Shown here piece after piece: positions 24,201 to 37,000 of a stretch of 64,000 nucleotides of DNA (within the stretch, counting starts at the first letter, position 1; each line of letters starts with the position of its first letter). Source of the stretch: Strix aluco (Eukaryota; Chordata; Aves; Strigiformes; Strigidae); assembly GCF_031877795.1 (NCBI RefSeq), contig NC_133938.1:17020920-17084919 (forward strand), given 5' to 3'. The notes beneath the pieces are model-generated. The model searched no databases. It was given only the letters and a program-made list of their open reading frames with translations, and had not been told where the DNA came from. The position numbers were made by a program, and so were the translations under genes.

Positions 24201-26235
24201 GACTTTGTTTTTTCAAGACACTCTAATTTGAGGGCGGTTCTGATTAAATCGAAAGCAAATAAAAGTTGGTTTTCTCCCTTGCCTGAAGCCTGACAGGGAG
24301 CAGGAGATGACCCCAAGGCAGTTCATGCCTGCTCCTGTGCTTCAAGGGCAGGGCAGCAGCAGGGGACACCTCCTGTCCTTGTAACTTCCCCACTCCTGGG
24401 GCTGACCTGGCACATGCCCATGGCTCTGCACCTCTCCCTGCACTCACCTGAGTCTCCACAGTCACAGCTGCACCTTGCCCAGACACCACAGCCGCCAGAC
24501 ACACAGGGTGGCACAGAGCAGGGCTGAAAACCCACCATTTAGCTCATTTCTTCCTACGCCTGGAACAGGTAATACCGGGTCAGTCCTACATGATCCCGCT
24601 GCATGCAGGGGAGAATTAAATAGCGTGCTTGGACGCCTTTGCAGGAAGTAAATAAAAGGCATGCATTACTTACCAAGAAAGGCCATCTTTAAGTAAACTT
24701 TTTATGATGCAAGTTGTCCTTCAGGACAAAGCCTCCTTTCACCACAACACAACATTTAAGATTGCTTCCCTTCCCGTAGATTTCCTCTTTCTCCAAAGAT
24801 CACACTCCTCCTTTCTTATGTTACCAAAATGATACTCCCAGAACAAGCAAGTAATATAGTAGCCATACCAAAACAGTGGGAATGCTTTCCTATAGTATAT
24901 TTTCTTGCTGAGTGATGAATTTAGAGGAAGACTAGGTAAATTCACCCTTGTTTTTTTCCCTGCAGTGTTGGGGCAGGGGGGAAATGTTACTCCAGAGTCA
25001 GCAGATTAGTTATTTTTTAGTTCTCCATTGACTGTTTCCCCTGCCATTTCAAAACCATAGGAGATATTTTTATTACTAGCTCAGTGAATGGAAATACTGT
25101 CAGTGGTGAGCAGGGATGAAAGTTAACTCTAGTGAGCAGTCCCAAGGTTATGTTAATGCACCTACATGCCAGTGTTTCAGCTCATCTGCTACAGATTCAG
25201 TAGGACGAGTCTGATTAGCCTGCCACTGAATGCTGCCTATTCTGTTGCAACAGTACAAAAGCAAGCTAAAGATGTGCCTCAGGGGGCCATGGTGTTGGTC
25301 TGTGTGCCCCTTCATAGGGGACATGGCATGAGAAGAGATAGAAGTACTCTGCAATATGCCATACTCCCACCAGCTGCTCTCAAAAGTTTCTAGTCTAAAA
25401 TCTGGACACAACCCTTGGAGTTTTCTGTTGAAAGCTGTAAAAACTCATTAATATTTCTTATTAATTTGCAGGATAAAGTTTGTGCTCTTACTAGTGAGTA
25501 AAATCACCTTAAAACAGTTATTCCTGTGTCTGCCTCAGCAGTCAGTTTGGGCCCATGTGTCTATCAGATTTCTGAAACAAACCAAGAACACCTTACCTTT
25601 AAGGGCAAAAAAAAATGTGTTTTTTTCCAATACTGTATTTACTCAAAGATATTCCATACTTTTAACATGGCAAAAAAAGTCCTGAATATATCAGAATGTT
25701 CTTAGCTCCCAACAAGCTGAGCTGTTCAGCACCCAGAAACGTAGCTGAGATAGAGACGTATCTGGAGAAAGTTTTAAATTATTTAAACTAGTTATCATGA
25801 TGACGCAGGTTGAGGCAAAGGCACATTGGATGTGAAAAATTAGGACTTACTTCAGCAGGCAGAAGTCCAAATGCTTTGCCTGTTAGCACAAAGCTAAATC
25901 ACTCGGATACAGGAGGGTTTGGGGGAATGGCTCTGACCCCACACATCCCCCTCAGAGCATGGAGTCTGTGCTAGAGAGGCAGACACACCTTGATTTATCC
26001 CATCTGAAGTTAGTTTCAAGACAGATTGCTGGGATTTAGTTATAATGCAAAACTTCAACTCTGTGTGGTGTAGCATAACTGATTTCAGTGATGGAAACCC
26101 AGAGTATGAAGCTACCCACTGCCAGAATGGTCAGGAAAAGTTCTTCCCTTTTGTCTAACAGTCATTTGCTATGTGCCAAGGCAGTCAGTGGGAAGGATAT
26201 AACAACACTGTGTACAGTGTATTTTATCTATTGGA

Positions 26236-26252
26236 TTTTTTTTTTTTTTTTT
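26236..26252 (+). repeat. Poly-T run (17 T)
   Basis: A homopolymer at ggattttttt...gctttt. It might be a relic of a minus-strand retroposed poly-A tail, but no recognisable element adjoins it. Confidence 0.7.
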
Positions 26253-26343
26253 GCTTTTCACAAGCTACAGAAACCAAAGCTTATATTTGTATTTCCTTTC
26301 ACAAACATCCTACAATTGACAGAGAGGGAATAAACAGTGCATC

Positions 26344-26373
26344 ACACAATATAAGCATACACAATATAAGCAT
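26344..26373 (+). repeat. 15-bp direct tandem duplication
   Basis: Two exact copies of acacaatataagcat lie head to tail. It is a small local duplication with no gene context. Confidence 0.8.
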
Positions 26374-29300
26374 ACTACACTTTCAGATGTTTTCCAAAGT
26401 TTTACAACATAACAACTGTGTTTGTCTTCCCTTATTCTACACTAAGACTATAAAAGAGAAAGGACATTAAAAAAGCCCAAGCACGCATCTGCAATCACAA
26501 GTCTATGTACAAACATTTTGCAATATTCACACATATGACTACAGCTACAGTCACATGCAGCAGCAGAGCACTGAGACAGCAAAACAACTCATTTGACTGT
26601 ATAGAATGGGTTATAAAGAAAAGAAATAGTAGAGAAACCAAATAAGGACTCAAATCCCCAATCCACATGCAAGATCCACATTAGCAGCTGCATTCAACCA
26701 ACCATCAGAAACTGCAGGATGAAGCACATCCCTTTCTCTCCCCAAAGGCAAAAATAACCCCAACATCATTCTACAAAGAATCAACTTTTTTAAAACACAT
26801 TGACTCTACTAAGCACGACACTCCAGCCACAACATGTAATAACAGCCTTACTTACACATTCTTCTTATAGAGACACCCAAAATAGCTGCCTAGGGAGAGC
26901 ATTCACCCAGCTAAAGAACAGCAGTTCCACAGATGAATATCTCAGCAGCCTGCCCCCGACAGCAAGGGGGGCTGTCTCAGGCCTGGGGGCTATACAGGGA
27001 AACCAGCTGATTGTTTGAGACTGATCATTGTAATTAGAGACAATACATCTCAGCTGGAGCTTTACCCAGGGCTTCTGTTGAGAGACTGTTTCTCATATAC
27101 AGGGCCGTAATGTATTTAACCATAAGTCTATATTTTATGTCTTATATGTATCTGTATTATTTATAGTTTTCTGGCTTATTGAATAGTTGTCCACATACAA
27201 GGGGGTGGGGGGAAGACAACCCTATCTCATCACAACCATAGTGCCTTCAAAAACTGCTAACATGGGGTTAAAAGTTTTACCCAAGCAGTCAACTTCCCTT
27301 GCCCCAGCTTTTGGGGGTGGGAGGAATATACATATTTACATTTCTTTTGAACTTCTAAATCAACCTGGAAGGGGTTCAAGTGCCCAAGAGCAATTTATTG
27401 TAGCTTCTGGGAGACAGGAAATTTGCATACACATTCCTGTTAATATGAGTAAGCAAGAAAAAAAGGCACAAACTCCACTTCTGAATAAAGCATATCCATC
27501 TTTATGCTAGGGTGATTTATGAGGTAAAACCATCTGCCTGTAAGCACCTTTTGAACTAGAATCAACAATTGCTAATAAAGCAGTTACTTAGAGAGATGGG
27601 TAAAAACGTTGGTATAAGCAGGTGCCTCCCTGCTTCAGTCCACAGCATGAATACACCCTACACCAGTGGTGAATGTGGGTCATTGTAAACAGTACATTTC
27701 AAAGTAGGTTCAGAATTACATTTGATGGTGGGCATCATCACAGTATCTTCCACTACAATGTATGTTGTGGTACTGGCAGTTTTCTGGGACCCACAGAAGT
27801 AAGAAGTGCTTCACCTGAACAAAGTACACTGTACTGTGCTGAATAACAGCAAAAAAAGTTCCTGCTGCATGCCCTCCAGTCCTGGGTTTGCTTAGCTAAA
27901 CTGAGTCGAGACCAAAATAGGACAATCAGTTGATAACCCAGGTTTGTCTCACTAAAGGTGACATCATTACTCAATACATCATTTGCTGAGGAGATTCCTT
28001 TACTCACAGCACTGTGCGGTGTTCAGTAAAACCTGAAACACACACTGTGCAAAAGAAGCTGTGCCTGAGCTTTTTTCCCTGTATCTTTTTGCACCTGTGC
28101 ATTGAAAGCATGAGAATATTTCATGCTGGGATGTTACTAGCTTCTCCACGGACACGTCATGTATCTGTGCTAGTCCTCCTCTTCGCACCGCTTGCCCTTG
28201 GGGTCTGCCGGTGCTCAGCATGCACAGGCATCTGCTGGGCTGTGCTGCCTGTCCTCAGAGGATGCCTTTCCACCCCAGGTGCATCGGGTAGGGGGAGATT
28301 TACACAGTGTGTATATGACTGCCAGCTACAGACCCAATAATATCTAAACACCCACTTTTCACCTCTTTAGGTGAAATGGGTTAAGTCCATATGTTTTGCT
28401 TTTACTTTTCCACATTCTAGAGCACATAAATACACACCAGATGTTTGCAAGAGGGGATGAACTCCTGTCAGACTGCGGAAAACTACGTCAGAGCCTGCTT
28501 CTACATTTCCAGCTACTTCTGAGGATGCTATTGCAGAAGCTGGTAGCAATGCAGCGGCTTCTGCTTGCGGGGCCCTGGGGAAGCAGCTCTGTGCCCGGAC
28601 CTGGTTGAGGGTGGACCCTCTTCACATTTCACATTTCACCATCAAGGACTTGAGAGCATCTGTCCTAAGTGTGATGATACACCAAAGATGTATTTCACTG
28701 CAAGCTGTGCCCTTTGGGTCTCAGTCTCCTAGAACTAAAGCACAAGTAAATTTAAAAAATCAAATACAGAAGATAGAAGCAATATGAACATTTTAACCAA
28801 AGTGAAGAAGAGATCACAGTCTTGCTTTGGCAAGACATTCATGGCAATTTCATACATCACTCTGCTGTTGGTAATTATTAATGAAGAGTATGAAGTATTT
28901 GAAATTTTTACTTGTTTTCTCAGAGTCATACATTTTGTTTTAGTTAGTTACTATCTGTCTAGTGAAATTAACTTTGTACTCCATATCGGAGAACTTGGCA
29001 CATACACAGTTATTAATGTCTGTTTGCAGGACCACCTTTTTAAGCAGCTGAAGATTTTACCTTTCTTTTTTTTAACGACTCTTTCCCACCTCAGAAATCA
29101 AACATTTTTCTCTGTTTATCTTTACAGGCTACAAATCTTTTAAGGGATTCTTTCTGTTATAAAGTTTTTTGTCAAGGCAACACGTGTCTTTTATTTTCAG
29201 AACATTATATAGAGGTATTGTGCCATGCATGAGATTTTTATTCACAATAAATAATAGTTAATAAAGAAAAGCGTGCTCTAAACATAAAATTAAATCATTC

Positions 29301-31080
29301 AAGTCAGTAAGAGCATCAACAGAAGCTGGTTTGTGCTGTTTATTAGAGAGATGTTACTAATACTAAATGATCTGCAAAGATTCCACAGACAAAATTTCCC
29401 TGAGCTTAGTAAATTTTAATTATGATTTTGCTGAAAATCAAGTGTATTTAGATTCAATACACAGTGCAGGTAATGATCCTGCTTACCATAGGATACACTT
29501 AGTTAATCAAAAGTACTCCAGAAACACTATCAAAGTGCCTTTATTTGTCTGAGTCCAGCTGGGAACTCCACATATGTTAGGAATAAGATTTGCAATTAAT
29601 TGGCAACAGCTTAAAAGATTTGAGAAAGGTTCCTCTGCACAGGAGGAAATAATCCATGGCTGTAGAAAGTCATATTTGACTCACAGATGCAGTTCCATCT
29701 TGAAGACAAGCTCCTGCTAGTTCCAGCAGAGCTGGAGCTGAGGCATCTTCTACTGTCACACAACCATTCATTTTTTTAAAGCCTTTCACTACAGCGACTG
29801 AACTGGCTGTTCTTCCTACACACGAGGACGTGCAAGTAGTGCCACTACCGAGAAGCCTTTCACAGCAACCGAGTCACTTTTCTTACATAAAACTTCTAGA
29901 CAAAACAAATTCTTTTAGTTAAATAACATTTACTGGAGCCATCCGCTTATGACAGAGACTGCAGAAGATTGCTAAGAAGGTGTAACCCAAGATAACGTTT
30001 ACAGTTTAAGATTTGTTTAGCACTTATGGTATAATTTGTGCCATGTGTTTTCTTATTTATAGTTTTCCCTACAAACCATTTTCTATTAGATGTGGAGCAC
30101 AAGGAACTTTCTAGCTCTGCATCTTCCCCCATAACATACCCCTTCACTGCAGCTGGGATCGTCCTTCCGTGGCAATTCATAACTGAGTAACGTGTCCTTT
30201 GAACTTTTTATCTGGTCTCTGGCAGTAAAGAAGAGTCGCAGCTGATGAGCCTGATTTACTGAAACCTAATCATACAGAACAGAGCACACATGGAATACGG
30301 GACATTAACTTGGTTTTCCCATGATCTGCTGTGTTAATTTCAGGAGAAAACCTCCTTTGGAGGCTGTTTCCAGCTGATAGTCTGGGACACTCTGGAATGA
30401 GTCTTTTAGTAAAAAGAAGCATGCTTTGTGTTATTAATCATACTGAGATTGCAGCAGCATAGTAAATTAATAATCATAAATTGTCATAAATGGTCTGAAG
30501 TGAAGGGCTGAACCCATCAGCCACCACAGAAGTGCTTTTACATTTCTTCTGTCACCCTTGAAGGGTCTGAGTGTCAATATTTTGGCATACAGTGGAAAAT
30601 CAGGGAATAAGCCACAAAGGCACAGGAAGGAGATCTGAAATGCTGAAATGTCAGATTAACCAAGGAACTGCTTTTCTTGCATATCTGAATGAGATTTTAT
30701 TCCTGTGATACAGAAAATACTTCAAAATCCTTCTTGTGTCCAAGAAGGAGAAGCTTTTCCTTCACTGACAGAGGTGTATTTCTACTGGCCTTTTCTATCA
30801 GTTAATGTATTATCAAGAGGTATCCACACACCATAAATAATTGTGGGAACTGCATGACTCCAGTTTTTACACCAACTGAATTTTTAGTAATAATCCAGTA
30901 GGATTTTTTTAAAATCATATATCAATAAAGAGGGAAACTGAGCCTTTGGTTCACTGGAGGGAATAACAGGGCCAGCAATTTTCTTTGAAAAGCCAACAGT
31001 GAGTAAATTAGACATACAATTCAGAATAAACATGGAAACTTTCTGATATTTTCCTAAAGGGTTCTTCAGGCTACCTCCCC

Positions 31081-34000
31081 AGAGAGTGTTGATCCAATGT
31101 TTGATGGCAAGTGTTCCTACACAACTTCTACTGGCTGCCCACTGTACCTGATGATGGTCTTTCATCCAGCGAGCAAAGAAGTGGCATTTGTAATTGCCAG
31201 ACTTACAACGCTTGGTTTGATTTTTCTGCTTACACTTTTGCTGGACTTACCATTGCTGTTTACACATCATGTCCTTGTTCAGACCCTGCTTCCTCTGCAC
31301 CATTCTCACACAGAAAGAAATGGGAGACTGTTTGGATTGACATTGTCCAGTTTCCACTTTTCCAGGCGGTACAGGGCTTTTACTGTAAAATAAATATTTT
31401 CTTTTCCTCCTGGTGTTCCTGAGAGCAATGTTTGTGAGCCTATCAAAAATGGAAGATGTATTGGTGGGTTTAGGTCAACACAAAAATGCAAAACTAAAGA
31501 TAAAAACAAGAAAAAGTTTGTATCAAAGTCCTCTGCATGGTTCCTTTTCTTTGACCTGTGACAAAAGAATATATATAGTGGAAACCACCTCCAGGTGTGA
31601 AGTATTTGTTTATTTCTCTCACATTTAACTTTGCTAAAAGGATAACTGTGGGCTGAAAAAATGTGAAGGTCCCACCTGATTGTAACTGTGGTTATACTGG
31701 AACAGTACAGGTCTGTCCTTACTTCACTGCTGGGCCCACTGGGAGCACTGGTTTCTCCTCAGCACCCGGTCGTGTGTAGCCTCACCCTGAGGCTCTGCCT
31801 TCCCCTTCCCTCTCCCTACACTGGCTCCTGGGACATGGCCCTGCTCCCTGGCAGCTGCTCCTCACCTCACCTGCTTCACTGTGGGCATTGTCTTGGGTAG
31901 CGCCGTGTGGCACTGGCACCATCATCAGCCAGAGGGTTGCTAAAAACCGCACACAAATGATCCACAGGGTCTCTGCTGACCTGCTGGCACCATGGATGAG
32001 AGCCCAGGCTGTGCCATCCTAGAGGTAAATATTTATTTATCAACCAAAGTCTTTTTATTACACAGGTCAGTGGAATATTATAATATTAATATAATACTTT
32101 TATTTCAAGTATCACTGAACATAATTGGTAGGCAGGAGAGATCACCTCTAGTAAAATAGAGTCAGCACTTCTCGGCTTAAAGTGCAGTGCAGCAGTGCGC
32201 TTTACTAACTGTCATTCCTTTTAATTTTATCACAGCCTAGTCTTAACTCCCTCTTGCAAATGTACATATATTTTTTAAGGATCCTCACTTCAAAATAGAT
32301 CAAGGGTGCTAATTTAGCTGTAAACATAATCCATCTGAAATCTTTGAAGTAAGTTCTTTAATGATTTTACTGAAATCAGCACTGCTCAGTGTTAATTATG
32401 CATCTTCATCCAGTGGACCGCAGTCTATAGAATTAAAACTGTGAATAATAAAATGAAGGAAACATTAAAGAGTTTCTTTTGATCTGGAGTTTTTCTCCAC
32501 CAGAATGAGATCACAAATGCTTCATTATGTTTTATAGACTGACGGAAGTTCAAAGCTAACACTAGACAGAAATTGGTTGTCATCACTGGATTAAATATCT
32601 GTGAGTCAATCCGATATGGTTATTGGTTATGATAATTCCTGCAAGAGTGCATCCATGAATAAAACCAGCAAGTATGGTAATCATATATAGTCACAAAAAT
32701 ATTTAGGCTTCCCTAGGAGCATCGTTACTACCTGTGGGAATAAGAATCAGCATTTTACTATGGAATGCTAGAAACAAAATAAGCAGCAAAACATTGGGGA
32801 CATTTAAAAAGTTGCAAGTTTCATCTAATACGCAGCTGTCCCCAGCTGATTGCCGAAGGACCAAGGATGTGCCTCTGATCGAGTGTAGCAGCAAAAGCCC
32901 ATTCTTGACTGTATTTCCAGTCAAACACCTCTGCAAAAGCTGCCTGCAGAGAGGAGCTGGGGATTCATGAACAAACCAAAGAGCCGATACAGAACCTGAT
33001 GTGAGGGAGCCACTCACTCTGAATGTAGAAACCCTCCATGGCTGAGGTCCTGCTGTCACACTGCTCACACTCTGAGATCCAAGAGAAATGAGTAATTAAT
33101 AAGGAATTGGTCAGGACTAGATTTCATTTCCAATGAACTTTGTGTAAAATATACTCTTCATTGCTCACACATATCTTCAAAAATTGGATGCTGCTGAAAA
33201 TGCCTGCAAGTTTTGTAGCAGGAAACATGTAAAAGCTCTTAAAAATATGATGCGTATGTGAGCACTTGCTTTGAATACTAATCATGAATGAAGAGCCTAC
33301 ACCTTCTTTGGGAACTGCTTAATATAGTTGCATTCTCTGGACTTCTTGGGAGGATTTTTCCACATCAATGCATTCTTTGTTTTATGTTGGGAAACATGTG
33401 AATGAACTCTGAATATATATGAATGAAAATATATATAATTGCATATAATGGTTAAAGGAAGTCTATAGGAACCACTTGTTGATATTAAGCAAACAATTTT
33501 TTTAAATTAACATTTGGTATAAATGAATATGACATAAATCACATCTAGCCTGAGTCAGCTTTAACTTACTATAAAAAAGGTATTGATATATAGTGTAATG
33601 CAGAATGAAGGATAATCAAACTTTCTTCCATTTGCCTCAAGACCTGATGTTACAGCTGCCAAACTTTTCACAGAGAAGAGTTGTTATGGTCAATTTTGGT
33701 ACCACTATTATCACAAATTATTAGCAATATGGGACTATAATTAATTTCATTGGATAATGTGATACAGCAGCCTAGAGAGTTTAATCATGATACCCATAGA
33801 AGCGAAACTATGTTTTAGAAATCTGAACAGAATCAACCTGATTTGAGAGTTCATGCAGATAAAAGACAAATAATACTGTGCTTCATTTTGTTTCCTACCC
33901 CATTTCCAGTGCTAGTACTAAAGCAATACTACCAAGAATATTTCTGCATAAGCCACCATAAGTATCACAACAATGTAAACCTTTATATTGTGCAGAAAAA

Positions 34001-37000
34001 TGGGAAGTATGCAGGCCAAAGACATAATAAATGCTTTCCTGAAACTGAATCAAACAACTTCCCTTCAGAGGTATTTTGCTGTCATACCTCTATGGCAAAG
34101 CTGGTTGTTTTCATTATTCCTGATGTGAATACACATTATTAACACATCTAAAATGATTCTGTCCCTGTGAATATTTCTGTAAGAGCAACAACTGCGGAAG
34201 AGACAGACTGTAGAGCTGTCTAGAAAGTGATAGTAGCTTTAAAGAGCAAATCCATGACAAACAAGATGTTTAAGCATAAGAATAACAAACAAGCAACCAC
34301 AGGGATTTAGTTTCATTCCTAGTCTGCTGTATTTCTGGTTTTGAATAACTAGGGGTACATTTTAAAGAGAGCTACTGACACTAGCACACAGCTGAAAAAC
34401 CACAAGGTTGTATTGAATGACAAATTGATTTTTTTTAAAAAAATTATACCAACATTTTCCAAGGCATAAACCGGGTCTTTGTGTGCACTTGCACATCCAC
34501 TTAGCTCCTATCATATGCCTGTGTTTGGAAAATGTAAAAATTTGGGGATGTTTGGGCATGGGAAGGAAGAAACCAAGGTTCTAGGTTCAGTCAGGTACTT
34601 GGTCTTTATTCTTGAGGACTGATTCCTAGTCTTACTGACTGCAGTGAACTCCTCACTGAAAAAACAGCAGAGATAAACATCCACTTTGTCTGGTTTTCTC
34701 CAGTTCACAAGCTCTCCAGGTCTGAAAATCTGTTTGAAATTGTGAGGAAGGCAAAGAAGACTTTCAGATTCAAGCAAACTGTCCTTCCCTGGAGAAAACT
34801 TCTTCCCAACCACCGCCAATTATGCAAGGGACAGAATACCCTGTGCCAAGTAAAAGCAAAGGGTTGCTCAGATGGTTCCAGCTCTTCTTGATCCTCAAGT
34901 CAAGAAGAGTTGGCTTTTTTGGCTTACCATGGCTGGCTGTGCCTGGGGCTCAGAGGATGTCTTTGGTGGGGCAGGACAGTTTCTCAAGGGTGAAAGAGAG
35001 TTCACCAAGAAAACAAATATTCATGCCTCTCACCAGCACTCTTACTGGACCTACTTCAGTAGTCTGACAAGTAGGCGTTTGGTTCTCTGCAGGATTACTA
35101 TAGTCCCTTTTTTTCCAGTTATCACAGTCTACCATGCTACCTGCTAGGAAAGACACAGGAGATGGCATGTGCCTGAGCTGCTAACATTGAAAGATGCACT
35201 AGATGTAATTTTGCTAAAGTTAGGGCCTGTTCACTTGCAAGCATAGCTTTAAAAGAGTTTCTTTGTCCAACATATGAAGCATAGATCATCTCAAAGCAAA
35301 TGGAGACAAATGAGCAAAGTCTGATATACAGTGTGTATTCAGGAAGAATAAAGTAGAATAAGGTAATTTCTTCCAGGGTATTGGCCATGAGTCTGGGATT
35401 TCCTGGCTGACTTACATAAAGTTTTACTGTTTGATGTGTGAGTAGAATTTTCATCTAATTTTACCAATTTTAATCATTACCTCCTTTCTTTTATAAAACC
35501 AATATACTCATTAAGGAAAAGGATTTCAGCTAATGAGGTCAATATAATTGAAAGACTATTCAACATCCTTTTTCTTGAGCAGATGCTCCAGAGAGTCAAC
35601 CCCAATTTATCATTTGGTTTCACAGAGTTTAAGGTTATGTTAAGAACTATAAAACCCCTGATTATTTATTTAAAGGAATCTAAATATAACTTCTTTTAAT
35701 GTTTTAGTACCTAGTGAATAAAACAGCTGTCAGCAATATGTTCTTCTGAGAGATGTTCATATGAACACTAAGTCTGTTGTTTCTAATTTCAAAAATATGG
35801 CCACAGTCAATAGTCACCCACAGACAGGTGTGCAGTCCAAATATAAATTTTGTATTTGCCAGCACATATGCACATTAAATATGAAGATGGTAATACTAAG
35901 TTTTACACACTGGGACAGTAAGAGCTCTAAAATTAATATCAAATGTCTTGACACTGTCAGATGGTTACCAGGTGTCTTACCCTATGAATTTTACATCATT
36001 ATGGACATATTTAAGAAACATGATTTGTGGTGCAATATGTCACTGAAATTGCCAAATTCAAACATTGAATTATGTTGGGTAAAATAATTTCTCATGTTTG
36101 ACAGATTTAAGTGGCTTAACGTGTGGAAGTTATTTTTGTTCTATGGACTCTGTGAGCACTTAATACAGCTATTTTCAAGTGGGCAAGCTAAGGATCTGGA
36201 ACAGGATCACTGACTAAAAAGGTGCTGCACTTGTTTATGGCCAGGTTGAATCAGTCCACAGTTCTCTACAGTTCTGAATAAAACAAAAATCCCAGCTACA
36301 GACTTTTACTTCACATACAGTGAGTAGAAAAGTATACAACACAGTCCTGGCCATGTTGATGTCACTGGCAAAACTCCTATGGAGTTTTAATAAAACCCTG
36401 GTCATTGACTCTAACAGGTACTATTAGAATATCAAAAAAAATATTAGATAGAGACTGAGCATAGGAGTAGGAGTTGCTTCACTTAATATAACACATAGTG
36501 TCAATTAAAACTTACTCTTTATCATTTCTTCTCAACTAAGAACAATAGTATGTTTGACTATGTGTGGAAAAAGTTGCATACAGCCTCCAAGTAAAGATAC
36601 TGAAGTTCACAAATCTGTGAGTTTCTTTTCCACGAAACTGCACAAACATCATTTTTAAAGAAGGAAGGGAGGGAAAGTAGAGGAATGAAACCAAGTGTTC
36701 TAAGATATTTCTGTATGAGAGTATTATTTCATTTAGCTAGGAATAGCGGGTATGCCAGACAAAAGGAGCATATTTTGAAATGAGGGCAGAAGAGCTGCAA
36801 CCAGAAACACTCTCACTTTGCTCACAAAACCCTTTTTTTTGTTTATGTGCATGCCTGAAATACGTTACATGTCCACATATTTGTCATACAAGTGAGGGAC
36901 TTGAATTGCGACTATGTGTGCCTTCATCTCTGAGCACTGGAAAGATACTCTCTGCTAGCAGTGGTCAGCAGCACCTTCCATGAGCAGGCAGAACACCATC

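Larger units (their letters stand above)
18248..31080. other. Intergenic DNA, no recognisable gene
   Basis: I see no exon pattern or known repeat family here. Patches of higher GC occur near 19040-19250, 21240-21560 and 24260-24540. They contain overlapping open frames on both strands but no splice or homology support. Simple repeats are a 17-T run at 26236-26252 and a 15-bp tandem duplication at 26344-26373. A 76-codon plus-strand frame at 22106-22336 is discussed under findings. Confidence 0.6.

Noticed and set aside
24323..24538. Cys-rich minus-strand frame, at first sight defensin- or EGF-like
   Set aside because: Cysteine spacing fits no family, there is no splice context, and the same GC-rich bases are open in another frame.
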